From NCBI GenBank assembly GCA_034766995.1, contig CM068317.1:28994001-29058000 (forward strand): a stretch of 64,000 nt of DNA. The letters are read 5' to 3'. The position numbers and the translations under genes are program-made. The stretch comes from Acanthacorydalis orientalis (taxonomy: Eukaryota; Arthropoda; Insecta; Megaloptera; Corydalidae). The stretch's first letter is position 1. Each line of letters begins with the position of its first letter. Positions 1 through 11,959 of this stretch are shown in pieces. Under the pieces are notes generated by a model, which had not been told where the DNA came from, made no database searches, and saw only the letters and a program-made list of their open reading frames with translations.

Positions 1-130
1 GACGCATACCTTCGCGTATTTTCTCCTGCTTTGATCTCACTGGCCGATGGCCAGTACTTTGCTTTGTGTTAATTTGCTGTACCGTGACTCTCGACGTACA
101 TTCAGTGACATCGACTGGTACACATTTGAA
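1..130. other. GC-richer segment at left edge
   Basis: This edge is clearly less AT-rich than what follows. On the minus strand it holds a frame of more than 30 codons without a stop, running out of the window into a possible splice donor (GAAG|GTATGC, with the GT at bases 8-9). It could be part of an exon or a regulatory island cut by the window edge. There is no recognisable protein similarity, so only the composition is secure. Confidence 0.2.
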
Positions 131-1100
131 TAATACATGTTTTATTTTGTTGGAAATAGTGCGATAATCAGTTATGCGGTAGCAGTTAACTAATAATACA
201 ACAGAAATAATGTTGAGTCGTTGACACAAAGGGAATTTGTCGGGTCTTGACTTATCCTTTAAGTTATACCCGCGATATTTACATCCAAAACAAACAAATT
301 ATAACGCAAAGTAATGTTTATTATATGCATTTTTTCCAATTAAAATTTCATAGCTATTTCTTTAAAGCTTTGATCGAACACATAAATTATACTAAAGTAT
401 TTTAACTAGAATTTATCGTTGTTTGCATTTTACTTCTCAATTAAAAATTGAATTTATTATTATTTGGAGAAGATTATGACTAAAATGAATTAAATATATG
501 TTAAGGTTATTTATTATAAATATTATATTTTTTTTATTATTTTTCAAAACATTATTAATTAAGATTATGATAGGTATTTTTATGAACATTTTACTACATA
601 AATATATATATATATATATAATTGTTAGATGATTATAAAAAATAATTAACTATTTTCTTTAATATAAAAACATTAAAAGTAAAGAATCACGTTTCAAATG
701 ATTTCTTTAAAACATACACTGTTTAATTCTATCTGAATAAATAGTAGTGATAGATATACTTTTAACCGAATATATTTGATAAATGGGATTTTATAATAGA
801 GTAGGAGAAATGTAAAAGGAATTAAAAATAAAATATTCTGAAGAAATGCTCATTTACATATCAAAAAATGATTTTCTCAATAGAGTAATAAGTATTGTTT
901 TTTAAAAAAAATCATTTTCATGATTTTTTGAGTATCGACACATTTTTTACTTTTCCCCTATAACATACAGAAAATAGATGGTTACGATTAGGAAAAATTC
1001 TTGTTCGCGTTCTGGTGGCACTGATCTCGAAAATGATTCATGAACGTAACTAAACGTTGCAGATAAATACACTGTGACCAAGATCAAGACGACAATTCAA
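131..1100. other. AT-rich sequence without recognised genes
   Basis: I see no coding frame of substance here. A short TA run (about 603-620) is the only repeat. The stretch from about 985 to 1100 is somewhat richer in GC and unique-looking. Confidence 0.4.
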
Positions 1101-1115
1101 AAGCAGAAGAACGGG

Positions 1116-1146
1116 TATAAAAGTAGAAAAGTATAATTCTTGTTTG
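1116..1146 (+). promoter_or_regulatory. Possible TATA box
   Basis: GGGTATAAAAG is a strong match to an animal TATA box and closes a GC-richer stretch (985-1115). No CAGT-type initiator appears at the expected distance and no open frame follows, so this is a weak candidate. Confidence 0.15.
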
Positions 1147-1654
1147 CTTATTTGTTAAAATTTGAAATTAAAATTTATTTAAACGAAAAAGAAACTCTGT
1201 TGTAGAAATATAACTTTGTTGGCAAGGACTGGATTTCCAAACTGTTATACCTTTCAGGAAAATGTCATATCTCAGATATTTTTATTATTTTAAATCGATT
1301 AAATTTATCTTTACAGGATAATCAATTAAAAGTTTTTATGTTACTATGAGTAACACGATTGAGGAAATAAAAATAAAATTAAAAGGAATATCGAAGAAAT
1401 AGATTAAAATGTATTTTAAATGTTATTTATAATTCAGTCTTACAATTTCCCAATTAAATTACAAGATTGTTATCTCTTGAAATTAATTGAAAAATTGAAC
1501 AAATATAATCGGCAAACGCAATTCATATTTAAAAAATGTCATTCAGAGATTCATTTAATAACTTAAAAAAAAATACACATTTATTATCAACTGACGATTG
1601 TATCACATTACAATTTTGGCACTTTAGCTAAACTCACTTTCAATACTTTTTCTC

Positions 1655-1880
1655 TCACTTCACAAACCATAAAGAAAGTGTCTGATCAAACATGTTCAAC
1701 AAGCGGATTAGAGATCCTGAAATATAGAAAAATCTAATTTTTTCCATCTTTAGATTTTTCTGGCCTCTAGCGTTCTGAGGATAATCGCCATTGAAATACA
1801 CATAAGAAATAATTAAAAAATGATCAATAATCATTTATTAAACATTGTTGATTAAAAAAAAATATTTCTGTTTTGTAACA
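1655..1880. mobile_element. Foldback MITE family F, copy F1
   Basis: The left arm carries TTCACAAACCATAAA...TGATCAAACATGTTCAA, and the right arm carries the inverted equivalent, TGATCAATAATCATTTATTA...TTGATTAAAA, around a divergent centre. The same two arms recur about ten times in the window (see 7905-8275 for the clearest copy). There are no coding frames. Which transposase moved it is not visible. Confidence 0.5.
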
Positions 1881-2014
1881 TGAAAGAAAAGTTTATTTGT
1901 AAAAGTAACGATTATCTTAACAAATGACTTAAATTTAAAAATATGTTTTAGAAAGCGAAATTTTAACTTCATTTTGGCTGTATATTCGTGAAAAATATCC
2001 TTAATTATTTACTA

Positions 2015-2566
2015 TTAGGTTGGTAGGAAAATAATTACGGTTAATGCCATTCAAATTTACATACATTTTTCCATTTGTGGTCCAGAACTGTTGGATGACT
2101 AACGCCTAACTTTTGTACAAGCGTTCGAATTGCTATGCTTGGTTCAGATTCAACTAACGCATTTAATTGGTTATTATGAACAGGAAAAGGACGCCCGCGA
2201 CCTTCATCATCTTCAAGGCTCTCGTTTTCACCTCAAAATTTTTGGAATCACCGTTCCATCATATGTTCCTTAAAAGTTCCCACATCAAAAGCACTGTTTA
2301 GTTTACAAACCGTTTCTGCTACTCTACCACCCGTTTTGAACTCATATGAAAATCGCACGAATTTACTTTTTTCCATGACTAATTTAAGAGATGACATCCG
2401 AAAATACTAAAGAATGAAAACAATAGACATAAGCTGATATCAGTAGTACTAATTTCATTGTTTACAATGATATATGACATGACTATAACAAAAGATAACG
2501 ATAACTAGAAAAATCCGCGCCAAACTTAAAATAATAAAAACCGCAATTATTTTCACACCAACCTAA
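2015..2566 (-). mobile_element. HTH-only mariner derivative, copy M1
   Basis: A complete element of 552 bp. The ends are TTAGGTTGGTAGGAAAATAA and its inverted partner, flanked by TA on both sides (2013-2014 and 2567-2568), the canonical mariner target duplication. Read on the minus strand, it starts at the ATG at 2374-2376 and encodes the mariner N-terminal helix-turn-helix region (a YEFKTGG-like start, then SEPSIAIRTLVQKLGVSHPTV) before running into the opposite terminus. The frame is broken by at least two stops. No catalytic DDE/D region is present. The terminal sequence resembles the cecropia-type mariners that include Hsmar1 (family knowledge). Confidence 0.85.
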
Positions 2567-2569
2567 TAA

Positions 2570-4190
2570 ATTAACATTTGCATTGAAAAATACATTTATA
2601 GTTATACATTATCTATTCAAATCACTATTCGTATTCAATATTAGCAACTATATTTAGACGTATAGATTTATTAAACTTATATTCAATGCCAACGAATGTT
2701 AATTATTCCTTTGAAATATACTGAAAGTAAAAGCTTTTTTAAAAGTATCTAAACGAATTTTGTTATGAAAATAATACCTATTTCCCTTGAACATTTCCAG
2801 AAATTACCAACTGGTTTCTTTTTTTATTTTCATATGTTTTTCACATTTAAAATAGTTCAGTTAACAATAAATATAAATCAATTCTTCAGCAAAGCATTCT
2901 TAAATATCAGCAAAACAAATATCAAACAGTACTCAGCTACTAATTTTCACCACAAAAGCCGACTGTAAATTTACAGTGTGTAGAACGAGTATAATAAACT
3001 GAAATGACTTTCCAAAATTAACTCCCCATAAATCGACACAGTAACACCAACAAATACACAATTTTTGTTATGAAAGAAACTGCTATTAACATTGTTTCGA
3101 TGTTTGTGCTTCACATTCATCGTAAATCTATCGCTCGTGTATAAACATATACTGTGGATAGACTGTGATGTACGGTGTATTGTTTGCGAAAGGAAAAGAA
3201 TCTGAATAAATAAACATGTTCAAGTGTGCTTTATGAAAACAGTGATCTCTTAGTGAGTGTATATGTATGTGTGTTTTCATTAATACATATATATATATGT
3301 GTGTGTGTGTGTGTATAATGTATGAATCAAGAATTATAAATTTGACATGTGATCTGAAACCGTTAATATTTCCGTATTGAAAAAAAAGCATTGAAAATCG
3401 ATTTCAGTTTCTTATATGTGTGTCTGTATTATGTTTCTATTTTTTTTTCTTATGCAAATGTCTTGTTTTCAATACACTTTCGTCCGTGGTGAATAAGTTC
3501 TTATATTTTTACTCCGTAGACATTTTGGCAGAGCTCCAGAAAAATTCTCTCGGGCTAAAATACAATAGTTTGTTCTTCGATAAGAAAATAGTTTTGTCAT
3601 GAAGAGAATAACGTGAAAATAAAGATTGGATAACTAATTGTTGGATATTTTTTACATCGCCGTTGTTAGAGAAAACGTGTGGTGGCGTGTGATATAATGT
3701 ACAGGTTGATAAGAAAATGAATATGTCGAGATAAATCAGGTTCAGCGATTTCTATTGAAATTGGCACATGTTCCTTGTAAACAATGTGACGTGGTATTTA
3801 AATGCGCGTGGATATAATAGTTTTGATTTGAATGAGAAATAAGTTACACGCTTGATATTTTTATGTATTTTCTAAAAGATGTGTTTATATTTTTGACATT
3901 TATATTTTATTTCGATGTGTGTATTTTTAGATAATTTCTTAACGTTTTTACATCATTTTTTTATAGTAGTATAAGTTTCAAACTGAACGTTTCAGTAATA
4001 TAAAACTTTTTTTAATAGTTAAATTTAATGTTCTGGAGTTTTAATGGGGAGAAGAGCTTTTATCTTGAGAAATGCTATTATTTAAAAGACATTTTATTAA
4101 ATAATCATCATCAAATTTCAAAATACAATTTTCTAAACCTGTTAGAACGTTTGTTAATAATCATTCTAGAATCGAAATTAACCTCATTAG
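2570..4190. other. AT-rich sequence, no gene recognised
   Basis: The short open frames here (67, 87 and 60 codons) have biased, repeat-like composition and no recognisable domain. A TA/GT microsatellite lies at about 3283-3316. Nothing else stands out. Confidence 0.4.
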
Positions 4191-4198
4191 AAACTAAT

Positions 4199-4850
4199 TC
4201 ATAAATTAAATAAATCGAAAATATTTGTTGGTATTTGTAATTTGTTTCGTTTCTGTGTGACGTGATTTGAAGTGATTTTTCTTGTTCTTGAAGTCACTAT
4301 TCTTTGTTTTTGTTCTGGTGAAAGAAATTTTTTTAGTGCGTCAGTATTGGTCGTTTTTCTTTCAACTCTTCTTTCAAACAGTTCCATAATGTTGCATTAT
4401 AGGCTCCTGTTATCGTTTTTCCCTTCGTTAAGTAGTCGATCAGAATGATTCCTTGGAAATCCCAAAAACAATGACAATCACCTTCTCAGCCGACAAAACG
4501 GTCTTCGCCTTCTTCGACGCACTTTCATCATTCATTGTTCAGAGCTTTGACTACTGCTTCGATTTCGTGTGCAGTGGTGGGTCCATGTTTCATGCACGAT
4601 GACAAATCGACGCTAAAAGACTTGCTCGTTTTTTTCTATTTTTTCGGCTACTGCTACAATGCTCGTTTCAAACATCTGTAGAACGTGAACAACGCGTCGC
4701 TTCTGTCTATAATTTCGCCCATGCTAGTTTGAAAAGTGACACTTGATAGCCGTGACGATACCAAATGAATGGTGGCGTCACACCATAGAAATTTTCCAAA
4801 CTTATCAAACGACGCTCGTATTTTAGATATTTTTTTTGACATATTTTTTT
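4199..4850 (-). pseudogene. Mariner transposase catalytic-core relic
   Basis: On the minus strand, pieces in different frames follow the order of a mariner transposase. First comes RRFVIVHETWTHHCT (family form VDETWIHHYTP), then a stretch ending in SAEKVIVIVFG. A GIILIDYLTKGKTITGAYNATLW-like segment is recoverable as NHSDRLLNEGK and neighbouring frames, followed by KKSKKND and a degraded FHQ(N)NA motif (FFHQNK). Frameshifts and stops separate the pieces. The first catalytic Asp of the VDETW motif is His here. No termini were found. The lineage differs from the short HTH-only family because this copy retains the middle of the protein. It is dead. Confidence 0.7.
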
Positions 4851-4977
4851 TAAATTATTGCATAGCAATTGATTTAATTAGTTTTTCAGAGATATGTAGA
4901 TATTTACGAATATTTAAAAAGTTTAATATTTCCCAAATGTATTTTTCACTCCTTCGTAAATTACACATTTTTTCCTA

Positions 4978-5220
4978 ATCAAAAATATTCAATTACTGAT
5001 TACAAAGCGTTTTCATTGTAGGAAATATACTTTTCAATTGTTATGCCAACATCTTCAGAGCGCTAAGGTAGAAAAAAATGTTGATTTTTTTGTACATTAG
5101 TGCTCTGAAAATAGAAATAAAAGACGTTGAAATGCACGCAAGCATTAATCCAAATTATTGAATATTTTTGATAACAAAAAATTTCGGTTTGTGGAGTGAG
5201 TGAAAAATTAATTTTTATAA
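4978..5220. mobile_element. Foldback MITE family F, copy F2
   Basis: The right arm is clear (GCATTAATCCAAATTATTGAATATTTTTGATAA...GGTTTGTGGAGTGAG in two blocks). The left arm is more decayed. An inner inverted repeat, TTCAGAGCGCTAA against TTAGTGCTCTGAA, brackets the centre. It is non-coding. Confidence 0.45.
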
Positions 5221-5750
5221 ATGATTTTAGCTATTGTACAAAAGAATGTATTGTGAAGTTAAATAATTAAATGTAAAATATGTTTAAAAGATAAAATTGT
5301 TTAAAAAATTAATTAATAAATAACTAGTAATGATATATTTTCTTATAATTTAAATTTGATATATTTTCTTATTAGGCTTATAATTAAGATGAGTCAATTA
5401 TAGATTGACATTGGGATTAAATTCTTTCACAAATGAATAAAAATTTCAAATACCAGAAAAAAATTCTCAAACTGTCTAATAATTAATTATTGTTTGGTTT
5501 TATCTGTTAACATTCTACCCAATTCTAATTTCATCATTCTCATACAATGTTTCTTCTGTCTACGCTGTTGTATGATGACAATGCCATCGAAATACGTTTT
5601 AGCAGATTTTAAAATAGTCAATCATCCGTTAATGGACATTTTAATCAAATACTATTTTATGACATTTGGTGTATTAATTAATTTAAGAAAATGGATTTAG
5701 CAACAGTGCCTAACTATAACTATAGGTCTATGGGTGTTTGTGTTGTTAAC
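5221..5750. other. AT-rich sequence, no gene recognised
   Basis: A 68-codon frame (5494-5700) has no recognisable domain or splice-site support. Nothing else stands out. Confidence 0.35.
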
Positions 5751-5899
5751 TCATTTATGAAAAATTTAATTTACTATTAAAAAAAACTTATTTACAATGA
5801 ATGATTTTGTGCTATATTTCTATATAGTATATTCTTTAAAATGTATAGTCAAATAAATATATAAAAAAATAGTAACATAGTTAAATTTTAATTAATTGT

Positions 5900-5965
<66 letters not shown>

Positions 5966-6180
5966 TTTATGAAAAATTTAATTTACTATTAAAAAAAACT
6001 TATTTACAGTGAATGATTTTGTGTTATATTTCTAAATAAAAATTCTTTTCACTTTTTCAATCATACTTTTTTATAGTTCTACATATTCTTATTTTAAAAA
6101 TATATCCATATATTCGTTAAAATATATTGTCAAATAAATATATAAAAAAATAGTAACATAGTTAAATTTTAATTAATTGT

Positions 6181-6240
<60 letters not shown>
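5751..6240. repeat. Tandem duplication C, each unit ending in (TA)n
   Basis: Two units begin TCATTTATGAAAAATTTAAT (5751 and 5963) and end in TTAATTAATTGTCTTTATATA, each followed by a TA run (5903-5962 and 6184-6238). The second unit has about 65 extra bases in its middle. A third start, TCATTTCTTTATG, follows at 6241. The boundary at the TA runs suggests slippage or unequal exchange between the microsatellites. Confidence 0.85.
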
Positions 6241-6241
<1 letters not shown>

Positions 6242-6289
6242 CATTTCTTTATGTGTGTCGTGAATGTGAAAAAGTAATCAAGTATTAAA

Positions 6290-6720
6290 AAAAAACGCAC
6301 TTGACACAAATCAAAGATCCAACAATTGCCTACTGTTTAAATATAAACTGGACACGAAAAAAAGGAGTAAAAATAAATCACGGATGCAGTTCGCACTTAG
6401 TTAACGATAAAAGATCTCATTTCGCAATGCCAGCTCATAAGTGGTTTCTTTGCTGACATACCACACGTTTTAAGATGGTTTCACAAGTGTGATATTTATA
6501 ATTCGGATAAGCATATTGCCACCCATCGCAGGACAAGTTTACAGTCTCATTCGTTTACCGTGGCATTCGTTCGATTATAATTATACGAGGGCATGTGTGT
6601 CACGGGAAAATATACGACACGAAAAATAAGAAAAGTGTTGCTTGCGACATTTATTCGAAACTAGCAGGTGGACAGTATAAATGAGCCGTTGAAGATCATA
6701 ATTAGATCAGATTTTGATAA
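6290..6720. promoter_or_regulatory. GC-richer island, possible promoter on plus strand
   Basis: About 430 bp of unique-looking sequence with CpGs, far less AT-rich than its surroundings. At its right end TATAAATG (from 6676) is followed 33 bases later by ATCAGATT (A at 6709), an arrangement like an arthropod TATA plus initiator. No coding frame follows directly. It could be an enhancer or promoter; the sequence alone cannot tell. Confidence 0.25.
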
Positions 6721-7004
6721 ATATCTAACATGTTTCTCATTCAAAAAGTTGGAAGCTAGGAATATATATGAAAAATTAATTTTAAATAACTGGTACTATT
6801 TTTAGATTTTCAATTCGTTTTTTTTTCAAGTATGTGATTTATTAGCAAATTAATTTAAAAACGTTTTTCTGTCATTGTTTTTGTTAATTAAACAATATAT
6901 TTAATCCTCGATATACACTGTAGATTTGGTCAGCAATAGCACCGTTTGAATCGAAATTTTGCAAATTGAGAATAGAATTGTGTAAAAAATGCAGAACCGT
7001 ATTA

Positions 7005-7116
7005 AAAAATTCTAATTAAATAATTTAATTTTTAGTTATGTAAAATGAATAATTATATTTTTTGTGTATTGATATGTTCACATGCACTGTTGTTAAAATA
7101 ATTTATATGTAATTAT
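7005..7116. repeat. Partial third copy of repeat D
   Basis: TATGTAAAATGAATAATTAT, the following GTTCACATGCACTGTTG and AATAATTTATATGTAA match the left part of the two D units at 13.24-14.09 kb with scattered substitutions. It shows that D is a dispersed repeat and not only a local tandem duplication. Confidence 0.6.
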
Positions 7117-7213
7117 GATGAGAATAACTGACGAGGGCAATAGTTTCAGAACAGTCTCAATATAAGGATTTTTAAAATTTATGAAAATGATAATTTGTGC
7201 TATCTATTTGTAT

Positions 7214-7377
7214 AGGATGATTCAATTTAGGCCTCCACATGAATGTATTAAAAAAATGTCTCAAAAATTAAAAAGAAATAATTTTATTTTTTTATTTAGT
7301 ACTTTAGTTCAATTCAATACTAAAATACAATTGAACTAAAATATTAAATAAAAAATGACATGAATTTGAATCACCCT
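7214..7377. mobile_element. Foldback MITE family B, copy B1
   Basis: Ends AGGATGATTCAATTTAGGCC and the inverted TTTGAATCACCCT; the centre is the palindrome TTTAGTTCAATT...AATTGAACTAAA. It is flanked by TA/TATA. This copy is shorter than the other four because the right arm has lost the TTAATACTTCCATGTGG part. No coding capacity. Confidence 0.7.
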
Positions 7378-7900
7378 ATATATCTTATTTATTTGTATAT
7401 TATAAGAAAACAATTCTCTTTTTCATTTCAATTGAATGTTCTTACTATTGATAATCGCTCGATAAAAATGATTTCCTCGACCCAAAAACCTTTTTCTGGA
7501 ACCGATTATTTCATTTTTCAGAGACATTGCAGATATTTTCAGTATTAGTAGACAGATCAGGCATCAACTAGTATTTATGATCAGATGATTATTATACTGT
7601 TGCTCATTTTCTTCAACAATTTCGAATATTTGATTAAGCATTTTTGTAATGAGCTCTGAAAGCTGGTATTCACTTTAAATGATTATCTATAAAATAATTT
7701 TCTAGTTTTCTGTTCTTTTGATCGTATTCGATTAAAATCGTGCAGATTAATTACTTTGTACATTAGATGTATTTTTATGAACGTTTATATTTAATTGAAT
7801 AATTGTTATTTAATTTTTTTTTTTAGAAAAAGATTATTGATATATCAAAAAACTTGTTTCTAGAGAGAAAAGTGCTTTTTTATCATAAAAACCATTCTGA
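7378..7900. other. AT-rich sequence, no gene recognised
   Basis: I see only a 62-codon chance frame and a short poly-T stretch. No splice sites, repeats or RNA gene could be supported. Confidence 0.35.
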
Positions 7901-7904
7901 GACT

Positions 7905-8275
7905 GTATGTAAATTCATTCTCACAAACGAATTAATTTTTTACCCCACAAACCAAACGAATTATTTTTTTACCCCGAAAACTAAACGAAAATTGTCGATC
8001 AAAAATATTTAGTAAATTATTATTGATTATTTTTGATTGTCGTTTATATACATTTTAATGGCAACGCCATTATCCATCAACCGACAAGTTATTAAGAAAT
8101 CTGAAAAAAGATTCATTAATTTACCGCTGTCAGGATAATGGGATGGATAATTGATATGGAAATGCGCGTATGTGACAATTGGAAATAATTAATAATAATT
8201 TATTGAATATTTTCGATCTAAAAAATTTAGTGTGGTTTGTGGAGTGAAAAAAAATAATCTGTGAAAGAAAGTGCT
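7905..8275. mobile_element. Foldback MITE family F, copy F3 (best preserved)
   Basis: About 370 bp with inverted arms of roughly 120 bp. The left arm reads GATCAAAAATATTTAGTAAA then TTATTATTGATTATTTTTGA and GGCAACGCCATTATCC. The right arm, inverted, reads GATCGAAAATATTCAATAAA, then TTATTATTAATTATTTCCAA. The outermost part is TTTTTACCCC/CACTCCACAAACCA. No coding frame. A small internal duplication of the ACGAATTA-TTTTTTACCCC segment is present at the left end. Confidence 0.65.
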
Positions 8276-8338
8276 TTTACATTCTTTTCTATACAACAAT
8301 TGTACAATAGAATAAAAATAAAGTGAGTATATATTCAA

Positions 8339-8340
<2 letters not shown>

Positions 8341-8423
<83 letters not shown>
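8341..8423. repeat. (TA)n array with GTGTGTGT interruption
   Basis: TA dinucleotides broken once by a short GT run at 8371-8378. Confidence 0.95.
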
Positions 8424-8429
<6 letters not shown>

Positions 8430-8917
8430 ATGAAGTAGAAAATAGGTGACGTTTTATGTTCAATGTTTATTATAAAGACGGAGTCGTAATCGTTAACTTG
8501 TTGGGAAAAGTTTTCTAGTGCCAGTATTATTTGAAATGATTGTTATGTGTTATAGCGTTATTGGAAATTATTGTTATAGCTTACTGTTACTGAAGCGAAA
8601 ATTTGAAAGATAAAATTTTATGCGGATTGTTTTATTTCAGAAAAGAAATAAAATAAAAAGCTTATGAATGATTATTACTATATTAGTCATAATGATAATA
8701 ACTTTTATGTTATTCCATTCTTTCATGTTATATAATGAGTCAATCAATTTTAATGCAGTTTCCTTAAATTTTTTTTTTATAATCAACCAAAACATCTATA
8801 TTAAAAAAAAGAATAATGAGTGCGAATTATTATTTTTGTACTCTAAAATTTGTAAAAAGTTCAATCGTTAATATATTATAATTAGTCAATAATTAAAAAT
8901 AAATAATTAGTCACAGT

Positions 8918-8918
<1 letters not shown>
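8424..8918. other. AT-rich sequence, no gene recognised
   Basis: It includes a 67-codon low-complexity frame and nothing I can assign. Confidence 0.35.

Positions 8919-8966
<48 letters not shown>
8919..8966. repeat. (TA)n array
   Basis: TA dinucleotides with single ATAC and TTTA interruptions. Confidence 0.95.
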
Positions 8967-8967
<1 letters not shown>

Positions 8968-9053
8968 AAGTAAAAATAGTCGAAATAAACAGTAACATTG
9001 GGGAAGCAGCAATAGGAAATATAAAATTAAAATTATAATTGTATGTTTTGTAC

Positions 9054-9112
9054 CTGTAATTCTATTAATTCGTTGTTCTGGTGGTCATCGTTCTTTTGAA
9101 TTACTGGAGCGT
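9054..9112 (-). CDS. Candidate 59-nt internal exon
   Basis: On the minus strand a T-rich tract ends in TTTGTTTGAAAACAG, followed by 59 nt and then CAG|GTACAAAA. The 59 nt is open in one frame only, entered after two bases, and reads APVIQKNDDHQNNELIELQ, a hydrophilic peptide that I cannot match to a family. Base composition is visibly richer in GC than the flanks, as expected of an exon inside an AT-rich intron. Its length is not a multiple of three, so skipping it would shift the frame. No neighbouring exon of the same gene could be identified. The +3 to +6 bases of the donor (ACAA) are only moderate. Chance remains possible. Confidence 0.35.
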
Positions 9113-9640
9113 CTGTTTTCAAACAAAAAAAAATAAAATAACAAAATTGTTTAAAAAACATAACATAAAATAGCTTTCATAAAATAAATGAGAACATTAA
9201 AAGCCAGTTTAAACCCTTAGTAGATTAACATACATAATCTAAAAAGGTTGTATATACTAATATGTTGATATATAAAAACGAATAATTAATATTTCGGATA
9301 AACGGGTGGAGAATCTAAAGGCGAATATAAAAAACACATAATTGCATTAAATATAATAAATTAATTAATTCAATATGTAACACATTTCATGAACGGGACA
9401 TAACATTAAAAACATAAATAATACAATGCAAGCACGAGAAATCAAAATTCAAAATAAAAGCACAAAATTAAATATCTTAGAAAATGAAAATATTGGATTC
9501 CTCAAATTATCAAGTTCATTTGTGAAAGTTGATTTTTTCGAATTGCAGTTTAAATGTTACTCTCAGGTTTAATAATACGCACAAAATTTATTGTAATCAT
9601 TAAACTACACCTTAAAAAAACATATTCGATGTTATATTCT
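9113..9640. other. AT-rich sequence, presumed intronic or intergenic
   Basis: No coding frame, RNA gene or repeat family was recognised. Confidence 0.35.
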
Positions 9641-10043
<403 letters not shown>

Positions 10044-10243
10044 AGGTGATTCAACTTAAGCTTCCACATGAAAGTGTTAATAAAAAACGCAAAAATTAAA
10101 AAAAATATGTTATTTCCCATTTAGTATTTTAGTTCAGTTGTATTTTATTAAATTGAACTAAAATACTAGGTAAAAAATAACATGACTTTTCTTAACCTCT
10201 GCGTGCCTTTTTAATACTTTCATGTAGCAACCTTAATTGAATC
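10044..10243. mobile_element. Foldback MITE family B, copy B2
   Basis: About 200 bp. Left end AGGTGATTCAACTTAAGCTT, right end inverted (TTTAATACTTTCATGTAGCA, then CCTTAATTGAATC), with the central palindrome TTTAGTTCAGTT...AATTGAACTAAAATACTA. It is inserted directly between a TA array on the left and a CT array on the right. No coding capacity. Confidence 0.8.
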
Positions 10244-10289
10244 TCTCGCTCTCTCTCTTTCTCTCTCTCCCTCTCTCTATATATACATT

Positions 10290-10347
<58 letters not shown>

Positions 10348-10349
10348 TA
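10244..10349. repeat. (CT)n followed by (TA)n
   Basis: A CT run at 10244-10279 passes into ATACAT and TA runs up to the start of the next B element. Confidence 0.95.
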
Positions 10350-10538
10350 AGGTGATTCAACTTAAGCTTCCTCATAAAAGTATTAAAAAAAACGCAAAAA
10401 TTAAAAAAATATATGTTATCTCCCGTTTAGTATTTTTGTTCAATTATATTTTATTAAATTGAACTAAAATACTAAGTAAAAATACTTTTCTTAACCCCTG
10501 CGCCCCTTTTTAATACTTCCGTGTAGAAACCTTAATTG

Positions 10539-10542
<4 letters not shown>
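10350..10542. mobile_element. Foldback MITE family B, copy B3
   Basis: It closely resembles B2, 300 bp to the left, including the flanking order TA array, element, CT array. B2 and B3 with their flanking arrays may therefore be a segmental tandem duplication of about 305 bp and not two insertions. Confidence 0.8.
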
Positions 10543-10586
<44 letters not shown>

Positions 10587-10618
10587 CCTCTTTCTATATA
10601 TATATATATATACAAATA
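10543..10618. repeat. (CT)n followed by (TA)n
   Basis: A CT run at 10541-10569, then TA with a CCTCTTTC interruption. Confidence 0.95.
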
Positions 10619-11377
10619 TATGACAAAAATAAAACTAACTGTTAATTTTCTCGTTATACGTGCATTTTTTTCATTAGTTAACTGTATAAATAAAGGCGAA
10701 ATATATCATTGTTTTAAAATTTATCAATATTTTATATAAAATAGCATTCTCTTACCTCTTGTTTTACCAGTTTAAAATGTTTATATTAAAGTTTTCAAAT
10801 GTTTGATATTAAAGTAAGGATTTTAATGTTTTCTTTATTTTGAGAATAACAATGCAAATAATAAATCAAAATATCTTATTTTACATTATTGTATAGACTT
10901 ATTGTACATTGTTGTAATTTAATGTACGGCTTTATTATTAATGTACAAAAAGTACTATTCTTCTATCAAATTCAATGCTTTACTAGATGGTTCTCAAATA
11001 ATTAAAATTGATGATATACAAAAGCAAATATTATTTTTTTATAATTAACCAATCTTGGTTCTAATGCTAATTTACAGAATCTGTCAAATTTGAAATATCT
11101 CTTAATACAAACTGTGCTCAAGTTTCATATTACATGTTTTCATAATAAAATAAAAATTCCACACGCTACTAAAATACTCAAAGGCTTTACCAGTGACAAA
11201 TAGTTACCACTTTTTTATGACTATAACTCTATTTCATTTATATTACGAAATGTAGGTTTAAGCCGGTGTGCGTTTTTTCATGATTTAAAGTTAATAAAAT
11301 ATTTACATGTTTTAAAAACGAGCAAAAACAGGATTTGGTATTCATTTTTCTTAGTCATATAATGGTAAATAAAAATA
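10619..11377. other. AT-rich sequence, no gene recognised
   Basis: No assignable frame. One GTAAGA donor-like site on the minus strand (near 10753) lacks any supporting exon. Confidence 0.35.
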
Positions 11378-11928
11378 TTAGGTTGGCAGGAAAATAATTA
11401 CGGTTTTTATTTTCTGAATTCTGAACTTAATTTTTTCAATGAAAGTGTCATTTCACCTTGTTCATGTTAATATCATTTGAAAGTGTATTTTTAGGTCTGT
11501 GTTTCGGTAATATCGACTTTAGTTTTATTATTAATTTTACTTCAAATTCGGCTATTGAATTAAAGATGGACGAGAAATAAATAAGAGCATTTTTTTTGTA
11601 TTGAGTTCAAAATGGATAGTAAAGCAGCAGACACTGCTCGTAAACTAAACGATGCTTTTGGTGTTTGTACTGTTAAGGAATGTACGGTGCAATAGTGGTT
11701 CCAAAAATTTGGTACTGGGGATGACGAATGTCGTGGACGTCCTTCTTCAGTTCATAATGACCAACTGAAGGCGTTAGTTGGACCATAACCATGCACAACA
11801 ATCCGGGATCTTGCACAAAAGTTATGCGTTAGTCATCCACCAGTTCTGGATCATTTATAACAGCTAACTAAGAAAAAAATATATGAATATGAAGGTCATA
11901 AACTGCAGTTATTTTTCTATCAACCTTA
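11378..11928 (+). mobile_element. HTH-only mariner derivative, copy M2
   Basis: A complete 551-bp element. Left end TTAGGTTGGCAGGAAAATAA, right end TTTTCTATCAACCTTA, with TA duplications at 11376-11377 and 11929-11930. The transposase frame starts at ATG 11566-11568 but is interrupted (a CAATAGTGG stop where relatives have CAATGGTGG or CAATTGTGG, plus a deletion of the GDESLENEE segment). The helix-turn-helix part reads IRDLAQKLCVSHPPV. Everything after this region is missing down to the right terminus. Confidence 0.85.
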
Positions 11929-11959
11929 TAAAATTAAATTCCATTTTTGAATAATAAGG

